A stretch of DNA of 55,276 bases from Treponema sp. (GCA_017940255.1 JAGAZB010000019.1:1-55276); one strand, 5' to 3'; shown: positions 43,841 to 51,994, counted from the first letter of the stretch. Notes: generated by a model not told the origin, from the sequence alone. A program made the numbers and translations.

Positions 43841-44260
43841 ATGAAAGCAGCGGTAATTTATGCAAGCACAACTGGAAATACAGAAGCAATGGCAAATGCA
43901 ATATCAGAAGCAGTAAAAGCTTCTGGGGCAGAAGTGGTTTTTGCCACGGCAGACAGTGCCGACAAGACAGCGGTTGCTGCATGCGATGTAATTCTTCTTG
44001 GAAGCCCTGCAATGGGTGACGAAGTTCTTGAAGATTCCATGGAAGAATTCTACTCAGGAATAGAATCTTCCCTTAGCGGTAAAAAAGTCGGAATCTTTGG
44101 TTCCTATGACTGGGGAGACGGTCAGTGGCTCCGCGACTGGAATGACCGCCTTACAAATGCGGGTGCCGTGTGTGCAGAAGAACCCCTTATGGTTCACCTT
44201 ACACCCGAAGACGCAGATATTGCACAGTGCAAGGAGTGGGCTGCGTCTGCTATAAAATAG
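43841..44260 (+). CDS. Short-chain flavodoxin
   Basis: 139 residues from ATG 43841 (GAGG five bases upstream; a GTG at 43835 lies in the ribosome site). VIYASTTGNTEAMANAI is the FMN phosphate loop, LLGSPAMGDEVLED and GSYDWGDGQWLRDW form the isoalloxazine loops. Flavodoxins replace ferredoxin as low-potential electron carriers, often when iron is scarce, which fits its paired operators. It is followed by its own terminator. Confidence 0.93.
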   Translation: MKAAVIYASTTGNTEAMANAISEAVKASGAEVVFATADSADKTAVAACDVILLGSPAMGDEVLEDSMEEFYSGIESSLSGKKVGIFGSYDWGDGQWLRDWNDRLTNAGAVCAEEPLMVHLTPEDADIAQCKEWAASAIK

Positions 44261-44277
44261 GCTCTTATAAAACACTT

Positions 44278-44320
44278 GGGCTGTCCGGATTTTGCCATAC
44301 TGCCGGGCAGCCCTCTTTTT
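44278..44320 (+). terminator. Terminator after flavodoxin
   Basis: GGGCTGTCCGG (44278-44288) pairs with CCGGGCAGCCC (44303-44313) with one G-U pair, followed at once by TCTTTTTT. A classical Rho-independent terminator, 18 bases after the flavodoxin stop. Confidence 0.85.
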
Positions 44321-44336
44321 TAGCGGTATAGATAAT

Positions 44337-44903
44337 ATGAATTTTAACCAGATGATGATTCATTTTTGCGCACCAACCTTTTGCAATATAAAACCTGGCA
44401 ATCTTTTTTTTGTCCAGAATAAAATATTTTCAAAATCAAGTTTTGAAGCGTGGAAAAATGATTTTCTAAAATTGGGGCTGATGATTTTTTCCCATAAGCT
44501 TTCTGAAACTTCAACAGCAGTCCTTGTGGTAAACGTGCCGTGGGCAAGTAAAATTTTAAGCAACGCTTTTGTAAAAGAATATCTTGCAGACAAAGGATAT
44601 GATGAATCAGATATTTTTGCTTTCCTAAAAGAATTGTTTTCCAGAATGAACCAAAACAGAGGTTTTCCTCATGAAGTTGGATTTGTCTTGGGATACCCAG
44701 TTAATGACGTAATTGAATTTGAAAGCCACAAGGGGCACGACTGCAAATTCTGTGGCTACTGGAAAACTTATTCTGATGTGGAAACTGCCAGGCGCTGCCT
44801 TTGTAAATACAAGGCATGTATGGGAATGTGCGAGGCTTGGTACGGAAAAGGTTATACTTTAAGCCAGATAGTTGCGGCATACAAAAAGCTTTCGGCAGCC
44901 TAA
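44337..44903 (+). CDS. DUF3793-family protein
   Basis: 188 residues from ATG 44337. The C-terminal part carries FPHEVGFVLGYPVNDVIEFE, then FCGYWKTYSDVETARR and a cysteine-rich CLCKYKACMGMCEAWYGKG. The HE-GxFLGYP and GxWKxY pattern is that of DUF3793, a family of unknown function in anaerobes that I recall often beside flavodoxin or iron-transport genes. Here it follows the flavodoxin terminator, so it depends on read-through or its own promoter. No ribosome site is evident. Confidence 0.75.
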   Translation: MNFNQMMIHFCAPTFCNIKPGNLFFVQNKIFSKSSFEAWKNDFLKLGLMIFSHKLSETSTAVLVVNVPWASKILSNAFVKEYLADKGYDESDIFAFLKELFSRMNQNRGFPHEVGFVLGYPVNDVIEFESHKGHDCKFCGYWKTYSDVETARRCLCKYKACMGMCEAWYGKGYTLSQIVAAYKKLSAA

Positions 44904-44992
44904 TTTAAAGACATTTTTTCTGAAAAGTCTTTTTTGCTTTGGAAATAGCTTTCTGTCTTTGTTTTTTCTGCATATTCAGCTAGAATTATAGA

Positions 44993-46504
44993 ATGAAGAA
45001 ACCTATAATTCCTAACAAGATTATGGCCACCATATCAGGAATTCTCTTCTTAGCACTCGCGTCTTTTGTCCTGCTCTTTTTGATTGAACATAAAAAGCTT
45101 TTATCTTGTACAAAAAATTATTATGCCGTGGTTGACGACAGTCTTTTTGATGAATATTTTAGTGATATTCATCCTCCAGAAGCTTTCTCGCTTATTTCCC
45201 TATCTGATTTTTATTCACTTGATTTGAACTGTGGAAATGAAGCAAAAAAAGGTCCCTATGCATGTGCGGTTGCCTTTGTTACAAAAAATGAGGGCATGGC
45301 TTTTTTTGACGGTGAAAAAGAAAATGCCCACACAAAAAACTACAGCTTAAGGTCAAAATATTATTTTCCCTCGGCAGAAACAGATTTTAACCAAGTATCT
45401 TCACTTAATACCAGTAAGCCCAATTTTACTATTTCGTTAACCGATGCAGAAAATCTTCCCCAAGGAAACAAAGCAATTCCTGTGGATTCAAAATATGCAG
45501 GAGACCAAGGCTATGCCCTGGAAAAAGAAACTTATGCAAGATGCACCGTAGTAATTCCTGATTTTGAAAAGACCGTCTTTGATTTTTTTGATGAATTTTT
45601 TAAAGACAAAAATGTTTGTAAAGACAATATAACTTTTCTTGCGGCGGTTGGAGACATAATGGTAGAAGGCGGCGCACAGAAAACTTTAATAGAAGACGAA
45701 AATGGTTTGGAAAAAGTTTTTGGCACAACGCTGCCTGTTTTGCAAAGCAACGACATAATGATTGGAAACTTGGAGGGAGCCGTAACCGAATCAAGAGAAA
45801 GAATCTATAAATCCTATACCTTTAAGTTTCACAAGGAAGTGCTTCCTGCGTTAAAAAAAGCGGGGTTCAATTATTTTATACAGACAAACAACCACTGCTA
45901 CGATTACGGTGAAGAAGGCTTTAAAGACACCCTTGCCGCTCTAAAAGAATACGGCATACCAACTTCTGGTGCAGGTTACACCGCTGAAGAGGCAAAAAAA
46001 TTCTATCATACTACCGTAAACGGAACAAACTTTGCTATTATAAGCTGCGGAGCTTTTCCAATAGAAAGGACAGGATTCAACGGAGAAAAAACTGCTACTG
46101 CAACAGATACAAGGGCAGGAATCCTTTGGCAAAACGAGGAACTTTTTGAGAACATAAAAAAAGAAAAAGCTTCAGGAAATTTTGTAATCGTTAATGTTCA
46201 TGGAGGTTTTGAGTACAAACACAAACCCCATCAATTGCAGCGCGACCTTTACGAAAAATTCGTTGATTGCGGGGCAGACCTTGTTTTTGGAAGCCACCCC
46301 CATGTAATTCAGCCAACAGAATGGTATAAGGGAAAGCTCATTGTCTATTCGCTGGGGAACTTCATCTTTAACGGAGAGTCTGAGTTTGCGGTCTACGGAG
46401 CCTTGGATTCTGAGATAGTAAGGGTTGGCCTTGTTAACGGAAAAATTGTCTACACAGAAATTTATCCTACAAGACACAATGAAACATCAGTAAGACTTAA
46501 ATAG
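44993..46504 (+). CDS. CapA-family protein, paralogue 2
   Basis: 503 residues with the same layout as the gene at 27292: a membrane anchor (residues 12-32), a divergent exported region, then the CapA domain (VGDIMVEGGAQKTL, IGNLEGAVTE, QTNNHCYDYGEEGF, VNVHGGFEY, VFGSHPHVIQPTEW). The C-terminal halves of the two proteins are nearly superimposable while the N-terminal parts differ, so one is probably an old duplicate adapted to a different ligand. Role in cell-surface polymer handling is inferred from the family. Confidence 0.85.
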   Translation: MKKPIIPNKIMATISGILFLALASFVLLFLIEHKKLLSCTKNYYAVVDDSLFDEYFSDIHPPEAFSLISLSDFYSLDLNCGNEAKKGPYACAVAFVTKNEGMAFFDGEKENAHTKNYSLRSKYYFPSAETDFNQVSSLNTSKPNFTISLTDAENLPQGNKAIPVDSKYAGDQGYALEKETYARCTVVIPDFEKTVFDFFDEFFKDKNVCKDNITFLAAVGDIMVEGGAQKTLIEDENGLEKVFGTTLPVLQSNDIMIGNLEGAVTESRERIYKSYTFKFHKEVLPALKKAGFNYFIQTNNHCYDYGEEGFKDTLAALKEYGIPTSGAGYTAEEAKKFYHTTVNGTNFAIISCGAFPIERTGFNGEKTATATDTRAGILWQNEELFENIKKEKASGNFVIVNVHGGFEYKHKPHQLQRDLYEKFVDCGADLVFGSHPHVIQPTEWYKGKLIVYSLGNFIFNGESEFAVYGALDSEIVRVGLVNGKIVYTEIYPTRHNETSVRLK

Positions 46505-46523
46505 CGGTCGGTCGGGCAGGAGT

Positions 46524-46850
46524 ATGGAAGATTTATTCTTTTTATGCTATCCTTATCAAATGTTTCATTTTGGATTTTCCTACGTTGGACTTGTTTTTCT
46601 TTGCATGCTTCTTATTCCGAATTTTATTTGGACAAAGAAAAAGCCTTTGGGCTACGAAGAAGCATCTCTAAAAGAAAATAAATTTTTGCTTGCCCTTGAG
46701 CGCATTGGCGAAGTTCTGGTTAGCGTGCTGCTTCTGATTTTTAAGGATTTTAACATAGACCCAAACAGGCTTTCTGCCCTTCCGCTCCTTGTGCTTGCAT
46801 TCGTTTTGATGATTTGCTACGAGTTCTACTGGATACGCTATTTTATATGA
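46524..46850 (+). CDS. Small hydrophobic membrane protein
   Basis: 108 residues with three membrane segments (about 15-35, 58-75 and 85-105) and a charged loop, KKKPLGYEEASLKENK. It begins 19 bases after the CapA stop; AGGAG is too close to ATG 46524 for ideal spacing. No family is recognised with certainty. Confidence 0.6.
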   Translation: MEDLFFLCYPYQMFHFGFSYVGLVFLCMLLIPNFIWTKKKPLGYEEASLKENKFLLALERIGEVLVSVLLLIFKDFNIDPNRLSALPLLVLAFVLMICYEFYWIRYFI

Positions 46851-46857
46851 AAAAATA

Positions 46858-46962
46858 AATGCTCCCAAAAAAGACTTTTTTGAAGTTAAGGGATGCGGGC
46901 ATACTCCACAAGGGGACAAACCCTTGGAAGTTGCAAAAATTATAAAAGATATAGGGTTGTAG
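46858..46962 (+). pseudogene. C-terminal remnant of an alpha/beta hydrolase
   Basis: A 34-codon open stretch reading APKKDFFEVKGCGHTPQGD and then KPLEVAKIIKDIGL. The GCGHTP followed by a PxEVAKII helix is the usual end of an alpha/beta hydrolase, including the catalytic His. Nothing of the upstream fold remains; the DNA before it encodes the small membrane protein in another frame. Its stop touches the start of the CPBP protease gene. Confidence 0.5.
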
Positions 46963-47817
46963 ATGTTGGATAAAAAAAATCAAAGGGTCTTTTCAATCGT
47001 TTTTATAATATATCTTGTTTGCTTTGCATTCAGGATTTTTGAATATTTTGTTTTGCGCACAGACAGAACCTGGGTTGGAGAAGCAGTTGTCCATAAGCTG
47101 GTTGGAATTCTTGTGCTTTTTATTTCTGCAGGAATCTTGCACTTTACCGCAGCAGAAATTGGTTTTTCAAAAGAAGGTGCTTTTGCCAATTTGGGGAAGG
47201 GACTTGCCTTTGGACTTTGCACCTTTGCCGTAGCCTATACGATAGAATGCCTTATAATTAATTCTCTTGGAAATTTTGATTCCCTACAGCTTTATGTAAG
47301 CACATACGCAATAGACAAAAATCTTGGCTACAATACCAGCCTTTTGTTTTTTGTAATCTGCATTGCGGGTAATATAATAAATGTCCTAATGGAAGAAGGC
47401 GTCTTCCGTGGACTATTTAACAAAATCCTTAGTCAAAAGTACAGCTTTATACTTTCTGCGTTAATAGCATCCGCTTTGTTTGGCTTTTGGCACATTGTTG
47501 GTCCAGTAAGAAATTTCTTGGACGGAGAAAGCAGCGTGGCTGGAACGGTTGCAAACTCGGCAATGCTGGTTTTTACGTCTGCGCTTGTGGGCTTTAAGTT
47601 TGCCATGCTTACAAAAATGACAGGCAGCATTTTTATGGGAATGGGAGACCATTTTGTGAACAATACGATTGTTAACATTTTGCATGTCGTGTCAAAAAAT
47701 GGTGCCGACGAGATGATGGCACTGCGCGTGGCGATTGCACAGTCGCTTTCTTTTATACTGGTCTTGATATGGTTTGCAATAAGCCTTAACCGCACTAGTA
47801 TAACGAATATAAAATAA
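46963..47817 (+). CDS. CPBP-family intramembrane metalloprotease
   Basis: 284 residues with about eight membrane segments. MEEGVFRGLFNKIL holds the EExxxR motif, and the downstream FGFWHIVG supplies a catalytic His; a second His-containing segment (MGMGDHFVNN) follows. Such proteases process lipidated or small peptides in the membrane or act in bacteriocin immunity. The last codons (TSITNIK and stop) are encoded by the left end of a MITE, so its C-terminus has been altered. Confidence 0.82.
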   Translation: MLDKKNQRVFSIVFIIYLVCFAFRIFEYFVLRTDRTWVGEAVVHKLVGILVLFISAGILHFTAAEIGFSKEGAFANLGKGLAFGLCTFAVAYTIECLIINSLGNFDSLQLYVSTYAIDKNLGYNTSLLFFVICIAGNIINVLMEEGVFRGLFNKILSQKYSFILSALIASALFGFWHIVGPVRNFLDGESSVAGTVANSAMLVFTSALVGFKFAMLTKMTGSIFMGMGDHFVNNTIVNILHVVSKNGADEMMALRVAIAQSLSFILVLIWFAISLNRTSITNIK

Positions 47818-47994
47818 CTGGTCATTCCGAACGCTACGCCACGACCATACGCACTTGCTTTGGTCGTGTGTTTCGGAATCTATAGATGTTAGCGGTTGGT
47901 GAGCCTGTCGAACCACGGATTGATGGTGGAACACACACTGAATCCACATTCGCAGCAGTTCAGGGTTACAGTTAATTGATATTTGCCATACTAG
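47795..47994. mobile_element. MITE-like element, copy 1 (200 bp)
   Basis: Bounded by CTAGTATAACGAATA (47795-47809) and TATTTGCCATACTAG (47980-47994), inverted repeats matching at 12 of 15 positions, each with CTAG outermost. The interior shares GGAATCTATAGATGTTAGCGG, GTGAGC, GTCGAACCA and GTTCAGGGTTACAGTTAATT-like blocks with copy 2 in the same order. It has no coding capacity. Confidence 0.75.
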
Positions 47995-48003
47995 GAGAAC
48001 AAA

Positions 48004-48603
48004 ATGAATATATATGTTGATTTTGATGACTGCATTTGTGAAACGGCAAGGGCTTTCTCTAAATATGCAGAGGAACTTTTTGGAAAGAATGTGCCTTATG
48101 AAAAAATCCGTTTCTTTAATCTAAAAGAATCCTTTTCGCTTACGGACGAACAATATGACCAAATGATGATAAAGGGGCATGAGCCTGAAATGATTCTTTC
48201 TTACGAGGAAACACCGGGTGCTTGTGATGTTATAAAAAGCTGGATAGAAAGCGGATATAATGTCTACGTTATAACAGGAAGACCATTCAGCGTTTATAAA
48301 GAGTCAAGGATCTGGCTTGATGAGCGTGGACTTGATAAGGCCCAGCTTTTTTTCCTGGACAAATATGGCAGGGACAATTTTCTTAAGGGAAGCAAATTCA
48401 ACCTTACGCTTGAAGATTACTACAAGATGAACTTTGACTATGCCGTGGAAGATTCGCCGCTTGCCTTTAAGTTCTTTAATCATCTTCCAAAGCTAAAAGT
48501 GCTTGTCTATGACCGTCCGTGGAACCAAGGCTGTGACTTTCCGGGCAAAAACTTTTTCCGCTGTACAGATTGGAAAAGTATAGCGGAAAAAGTAATCTTA
48601 TAG
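48004..48603 (+). CDS. HAD-family 5'-nucleotidase-like hydrolase
   Basis: 199 residues. NIYVDFDDCICETARAF holds the DxD nucleophile pair of HAD hydrolases, VYVITGRP is motif II and DYAVEDSP the acidic motif. Length and pattern resemble cytosolic type C pyrimidine 5'(3')-deoxynucleotidases, although a related phosphatase role is possible. The ribosome site AGGAG (47993-47997) is made jointly by the CTAG end of MITE copy 1 and the flanking GAG. The gene stands alone between two MITE copies. Confidence 0.8.
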   Translation: MNIYVDFDDCICETARAFSKYAEELFGKNVPYEKIRFFNLKESFSLTDEQYDQMMIKGHEPEMILSYEETPGACDVIKSWIESGYNVYVITGRPFSVYKESRIWLDERGLDKAQLFFLDKYGRDNFLKGSKFNLTLEDYYKMNFDYAVEDSPLAFKFFNHLPKLKVLVYDRPWNQGCDFPGKNFFRCTDWKSIAEKVIL

Positions 48604-48608
48604 CCTTT

Positions 48609-48762
48609 CTAGTATATCGAATACTAAAAAAGTTGTCATTCTGAGCTTGACTCAGAATCTATAAATGTTAGCAGTCGGTGAGCACAGTCGAACCATGGGT
48701 GTATGGCGGACAGACCCTGAAACAAGTTCAGGGTGACAGTTAATTATTATTCGATATACTAG
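48609..48762. mobile_element. MITE-like element, copy 2 (154 bp)
   Basis: Perfect 15-bp terminal inverted repeats, CTAGTATATCGAATA (48609-48623) and TATTCGATATACTAG (48748-48762). The interior contains the hairpins GTCATTCTGAGCTTGACTCAGAAT and CCCTGAAACAAGTTCAGGG in shortened form and no open frame. CTAG at both ends fits a 4-bp target duplication of the IS5-like type. The right end supplies the TAG stop of the convergent oxidoreductase gene. Confidence 0.8.
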
Positions 48763-49727
48763 TAACCGATTTCTTTTAATACGCTGTCTATTAGCCGCAT
48801 GTTCTTCAAAGAAAATTCTTCCGTTATGTGCGGTGAATCCCCATTTAAAATGCAGGCGTTCAACTGGTCAAGCTCTAGCGCATAGTTTTGCGGGGCATCT
48901 ATGTTCCTTATAATGGATTTTCCTTCTGCGCTAATCGTGTAGCTGAGCTTTCCTTCCTGATTGTATTCGACTGCGCTTATTATGCTGCCCTTTGTTCCGT
49001 GGATGTAGAGGCGGTCGTAGCGGCTATTAGTGTTTGCGCCCAAGGCCATTCCAACAGTAAAAGATGCACGTGCTCCGTTTGCAAAGTTTAGGCCTGCAAC
49101 CGTCAAGTAGTCAACGCCGTTCTTAATGTCTGCACTTGCATGGATTTCTGTTACGTCAGAGTTTATGAGCGACAAAATCATTGTGGTGCAGTAGCAGCCA
49201 AGGTCATACATTGCTCCGCCACCAAATTCTTTGTGCAGGCGGAAGTCTTCCTTGTAGCCTTGGGTTACAAATGCGGTGTCAATAAAATCAATGTTGCCGA
49301 TTATTCCGCTTTGCACGTCTTTTTTTAGCGATTCAACATAAGGGCTGTGAAGGTAGGCATAGGCTTCCATTAGAATTACGCCGTTCTTTTTTGCAGCATC
49401 AAACATTTTCTGAACTTCTAAGGCATTCATGGCAAGGGGTTTTTCGCAGAGGACATGTTTTTTTGCTTCAAGTGCTTTTATGACCCATTCGCAGTGGATA
49501 TGGTTGGGAAGAGGAATGTAAACCGCCTGAACATTCGGGTCGGCCAAGAGAGCGTCATAGCCCACGTATCCCTTTTCAAAGCCGAATTCTTTTTTGTAGG
49601 CATCGACTTTTTTTTCGTCACGACCTGCAATTGCGTACAGCTCGCAGTTTTTTGATTTTTTCATTCCGGGAATCGTAGCCCAGCGCGCAATTCCGGCTGT
49701 TCCCAACACACCCCATTTTACTGCCAT
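48759..49727 (-). CDS. Gfo/Idh/MocA-family oxidoreductase
   Basis: 322 residues. WGVLGTAGIARWATIPGM is the dinucleotide site, VLCEKPLAMNALEV the EKP motif, and GGAMYDLGCYCTTMIL a conserved sheet-domain segment with the putative catalytic histidine region upstream. NAD(P)-dependent sugar or polyol dehydrogenases share this fold; the substrate is unknown. The stop codon is supplied by the inverted repeat of MITE copy 2. The GNAT gene upstream ends 11 bases before this gene begins, so they may form an operon. Confidence 0.88.
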   Translation of the reverse strand: MAVKWGVLGTAGIARWATIPGMKKSKNCELYAIAGRDEKKVDAYKKEFGFEKGYVGYDALLADPNVQAVYIPLPNHIHCEWVIKALEAKKHVLCEKPLAMNALEVQKMFDAAKKNGVILMEAYAYLHSPYVESLKKDVQSGIIGNIDFIDTAFVTQGYKEDFRLHKEFGGGAMYDLGCYCTTMILSLINSDVTEIHASADIKNGVDYLTVAGLNFANGARASFTVGMALGANTNSRYDRLYIHGTKGSIISAVEYNQEGKLSYTISAEGKSIIRNIDAPQNYALELDQLNACILNGDSPHITEEFSLKNMRLIDSVLKEIGY

Positions 49728-49737
49728 AAAAAACTCC

Positions 49738-50181
49738 TCATATATTTTTTTGCAGATAGATCATGTCTACCAGCTGAATGCCGCATTCAAAAATTGGATG
49801 GTCGTAGTTTTCCGTAAAAAAATTTTTTACTACGTGTGAACGCTTGAAGCCGCATTTTTCGTAGAAGGGAATTGTAAGAGGACTGTCGCCAGTTCCAACC
49901 TGAAGGACAGAATATTCTCCCCGGAATTTTTCTTCCACAAACTGAATAAGCTTTTTGCCGTAGCCTTTACCGTGGCAGTTTGGGTCTGTAGCGATGTTTT
50001 TAATTTCTAGAATGCCATTGCCCTCATCGGTAACTACCACTTCGCCTTTTACTCCGTCATCGGTCAGGACGAACATCCTTCCTTCTTGCAAATATTTGTC
50101 AACCATTTCTTCTTGTTCATCTGCCAAAAGAAGAAGGTCAAGGAAGTCTTTTTTGTTTTCGTGTATTTCCTTTATTTCCAT
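49738..50181 (-). CDS. GNAT-family N-acetyltransferase
   Basis: 147 residues. IKNIATDPNCHGKGYGKKLI carries the acetyl-CoA loop (Q/RxxGxG/A type), and VGTGDSPLTIPFYEKCGF is the C-terminal GNAT motif. The acceptor is unknown. It lies between another GNAT gene and the oxidoreductase, all on the minus strand with short gaps. Confidence 0.85.
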   Translation of the reverse strand: MEIKEIHENKKDFLDLLLLADEQEEMVDKYLQEGRMFVLTDDGVKGEVVVTDEGNGILEIKNIATDPNCHGKGYGKKLIQFVEEKFRGEYSVLQVGTGDSPLTIPFYEKCGFKRSHVVKNFFTENYDHPIFECGIQLVDMIYLQKNI

Positions 50182-50218
50182 TTACTTATACAATAGCACA
50201 CTTTGTCTTTTATGTCTG

Positions 50219-50692
50219 CTAAATAAATTTTATCCGCATTTCCGTGTAGCGGGCTTCAATATCTGTAAAGCCAACTTTTTTGTAGATTGGGTAGCCATCT
50301 TTTGTAGCTTTTAGGTCTATTCTGCCAAGGCCTATTTTTTTGCCGTGTTCAACCAGTTTTTGCATAAGAGTTGTGCAGATGCCCCTTCCGCGGTATTCAT
50401 GCTCCGTGTATACGCTTAGCACTTCTCCGTAAAGTCCGTTCAGCAGAACTGAATTTGCAGGCATTTCTATTATGTGCAGGTATGCCACTGCAACAATTTT
50501 TTCTTTGTCGCGTGCGGTAAAAACTATAAGCTCCGTGCCCAGTTTTCTTTTAAAATAGTCGGGCAGCTGTTTTTCCATGCCAGTTTTTTCTTCTTGGCTT
50601 ACGGAACCAAAATCATCTTTCATGTATGCAATTCTAAGGCGAACCAATTCATTTATGTCTTTGCTTGTTGCCGTGTCAAATGTAAGTTCCAT
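50219..50692 (-). CDS. GNAT-family N-acetyltransferase
   Basis: 157 residues from ATG 50692, with AGGAG before it; the open frame runs 26 codons further but that part reads as untranslated leader. YTEHEYRGRGICTTLMQKLV is the acetyl-CoA-binding motif and DGYPIYKKVGFTDIEARYTE the C-terminal motif. The acceptor is unknown. It shows no close similarity to the neighbouring GNAT beyond the fold. Confidence 0.85.
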   Translation of the reverse strand: MELTFDTATSKDINELVRLRIAYMKDDFGSVSQEEKTGMEKQLPDYFKRKLGTELIVFTARDKEKIVAVAYLHIIEMPANSVLLNGLYGEVLSVYTEHEYRGRGICTTLMQKLVEHGKKIGLGRIDLKATKDGYPIYKKVGFTDIEARYTEMRIKFI

Positions 50693-50797
50693 TTTTTTTC
50701 TCCTGCTGTAAAAAGAATAGCACAGGAAAGCGGCAAATAAAAGCAATATTTTTGTAATGTTTAATAACAACTTTTCATGGGAAGTAAAATATTGTTA

Positions 50798-51295
50798 TTA
50801 ATTCTTAGACAGCTTGATTCCAACTTCAACGAGTAGTTTTGTATAGCTGCCAAGGTGGCTGTTATGGTACAAAGCATTTTTTCTGCTGACAACCGAAAAC
50901 CTTTTTCCGTCAATGTTATATGATGAAATCCTATTGGGCATATTCAGTAAATTTAAAAAGACACTGGAATATTTTTTTTCACGGATGATAATCCAGCTTC
51001 CCGACCGGTAAAAATAATATGTCGCTGATTTTCCTCCGCAAAGTATTTCAAATATGATGTAAGAACAGTTTGTGTTGTCTTTTGGAGAGAAGACAAATGC
51101 GGTTCCCGAATCGTGTTCGTTTAAGTATTGCGAGACATCTACCTTTGACGGATTTTCTTCGCAGTGTGAGCGTATTCTTTTTTGCATAACCGTAATAGAA
51201 ATGTTAATGCAAATATAGAAAGCCAATAGGCATAATAAAAAGATGAGGCCTGCACGTGCCTGAGACTTTGTAAGTGGTTTGTTACTTTTATTCAT
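50798..51295 (-). CDS. Hypothetical protein with one membrane anchor
   Basis: 165 residues with a hydrophobic segment at 16-35 after a positively charged start (MNKSNKPLTKSQARAG), then a soluble domain of about 125 residues, probably outside the membrane. No family is recognised. Its start overlaps the end of the preceding membrane protein gene by 8 bp, so they are coupled. Confidence 0.65.
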   Translation of the reverse strand: MNKSNKPLTKSQARAGLIFLLCLLAFYICINISITVMQKRIRSHCEENPSKVDVSQYLNEHDSGTAFVFSPKDNTNCSYIIFEILCGGKSATYYFYRSGSWIIIREKKYSSVFLNLLNMPNRISSYNIDGKRFSVVSRKNALYHNSHLGSYTKLLVEVGIKLSKN

Positions 51296-51716
51296 TTTGG
51301 CTTTCCTTGTCTTTGCTTGCTTTTATCGTGCGCATTTTCCATGCGGCTATAAGGTAGTAGGGCGGGAAAGTGATGAATTGAACAAGCATACTTTTTGCTT
51401 TTGTGCTCAAGATATGAAAGCCCCGTTCTCTAACAAAGAATGAGCGTTCTTCGTCGGTTAGCTCTGCGTTTATTCCCCACCAAAGCGGGTAGATGATTAG
51501 AGCAAGGCAGGGAACAAGAAGAACAAGATAATGGTTTGCTTTCCAAAGGGCAAGCGAAATGCTTGTGATTAGCACAAGGTTCTCTAGTGTGGAAATGATT
51601 CTGTGGGCAATTATGACGGCATGGTCTTTGCTATCTTTTGTCTTTCTCCAAAAGATAAAGATTGGAATGTTGAGCAGTAAGATAACCATTACTATGGCAA
51701 AAATTTGTTCGGCCAT
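51288..51716 (-). CDS. Hypothetical membrane protein
   Basis: 142 residues from ATG 51716, with GAGGAGAG upstream. The open frame continues to 52106, but that extension passes through the GC-rich repeat and the rubrerythrin promoter on the opposite strand and is not credible. Three hydrophobic segments (about 4-22, 44-62 and 66-84) and a C-terminal charged tail are visible. The function is unknown. Confidence 0.65.
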   Translation of the reverse strand: MAEQIFAIVMVILLLNIPIFIFWRKTKDSKDHAVIIAHRIISTLENLVLITSISLALWKANHYLVLLVPCLALIIYPLWWGINAELTDEERSFFVRERGFHILSTKAKSMLVQFITFPPYYLIAAWKMRTIKASKDKESQNE

Positions 51717-51779
51717 TTTTCTCTCCTCTGTTATTATAGTAAAAAATACCTCTTGTGCAAGTGATCTTGAAAAGAAACC

Positions 51780-51905
51780 TAGCCCCGATTGGAAGGGCGG
51801 CGCAGCCGTTGCGGAACGAAGTGGAGTAATGGAGGGGGTAGGGGCCCCCGGAACCCTGGAAAGCGGGATACACGAGAGTCTGACCGGCGGGTAGCCGGGC
51901 ACAGT
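51780..51905 (-). repeat. GC-rich interspersed repeat, copy D
   Basis: On the minus strand it starts CTGTGCCCGGC like copy A, continues CCCGCTTTCCAGGGTTCCGG and ends CCCTTCCAATCGGGGCTAGG like copy C. It fills most of the 313-base gap between the membrane protein and rubrerythrin genes. Confidence 0.75.
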
Positions 51906-51965
51906 TTTAATATTAAGGCGGCTCCAAAAATCAAAAAGTATTTGCCAATTACAATAAAATTGCTC

Positions 51966-51994
51966 TTGTAGACAAGGGAATTCTGAAATATAAT
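51966..51994 (+). promoter_or_regulatory. Promoter of rubrerythrin
   Basis: TTGTAG (51966-51971) and TATAAT (51989-51994) are 17 bases apart, 35 bases before the start codon. No GTTAG-type operator is present here. Confidence 0.7.

Noticed and set aside
47795..48762. CRISPR-like or tRNA-like repeats (GTCGAACCA resembling a T-arm)
   Set aside because: Only two copies 800 bp apart with inverted ends and no cloverleaf or regular spacers; better explained as MITEs.
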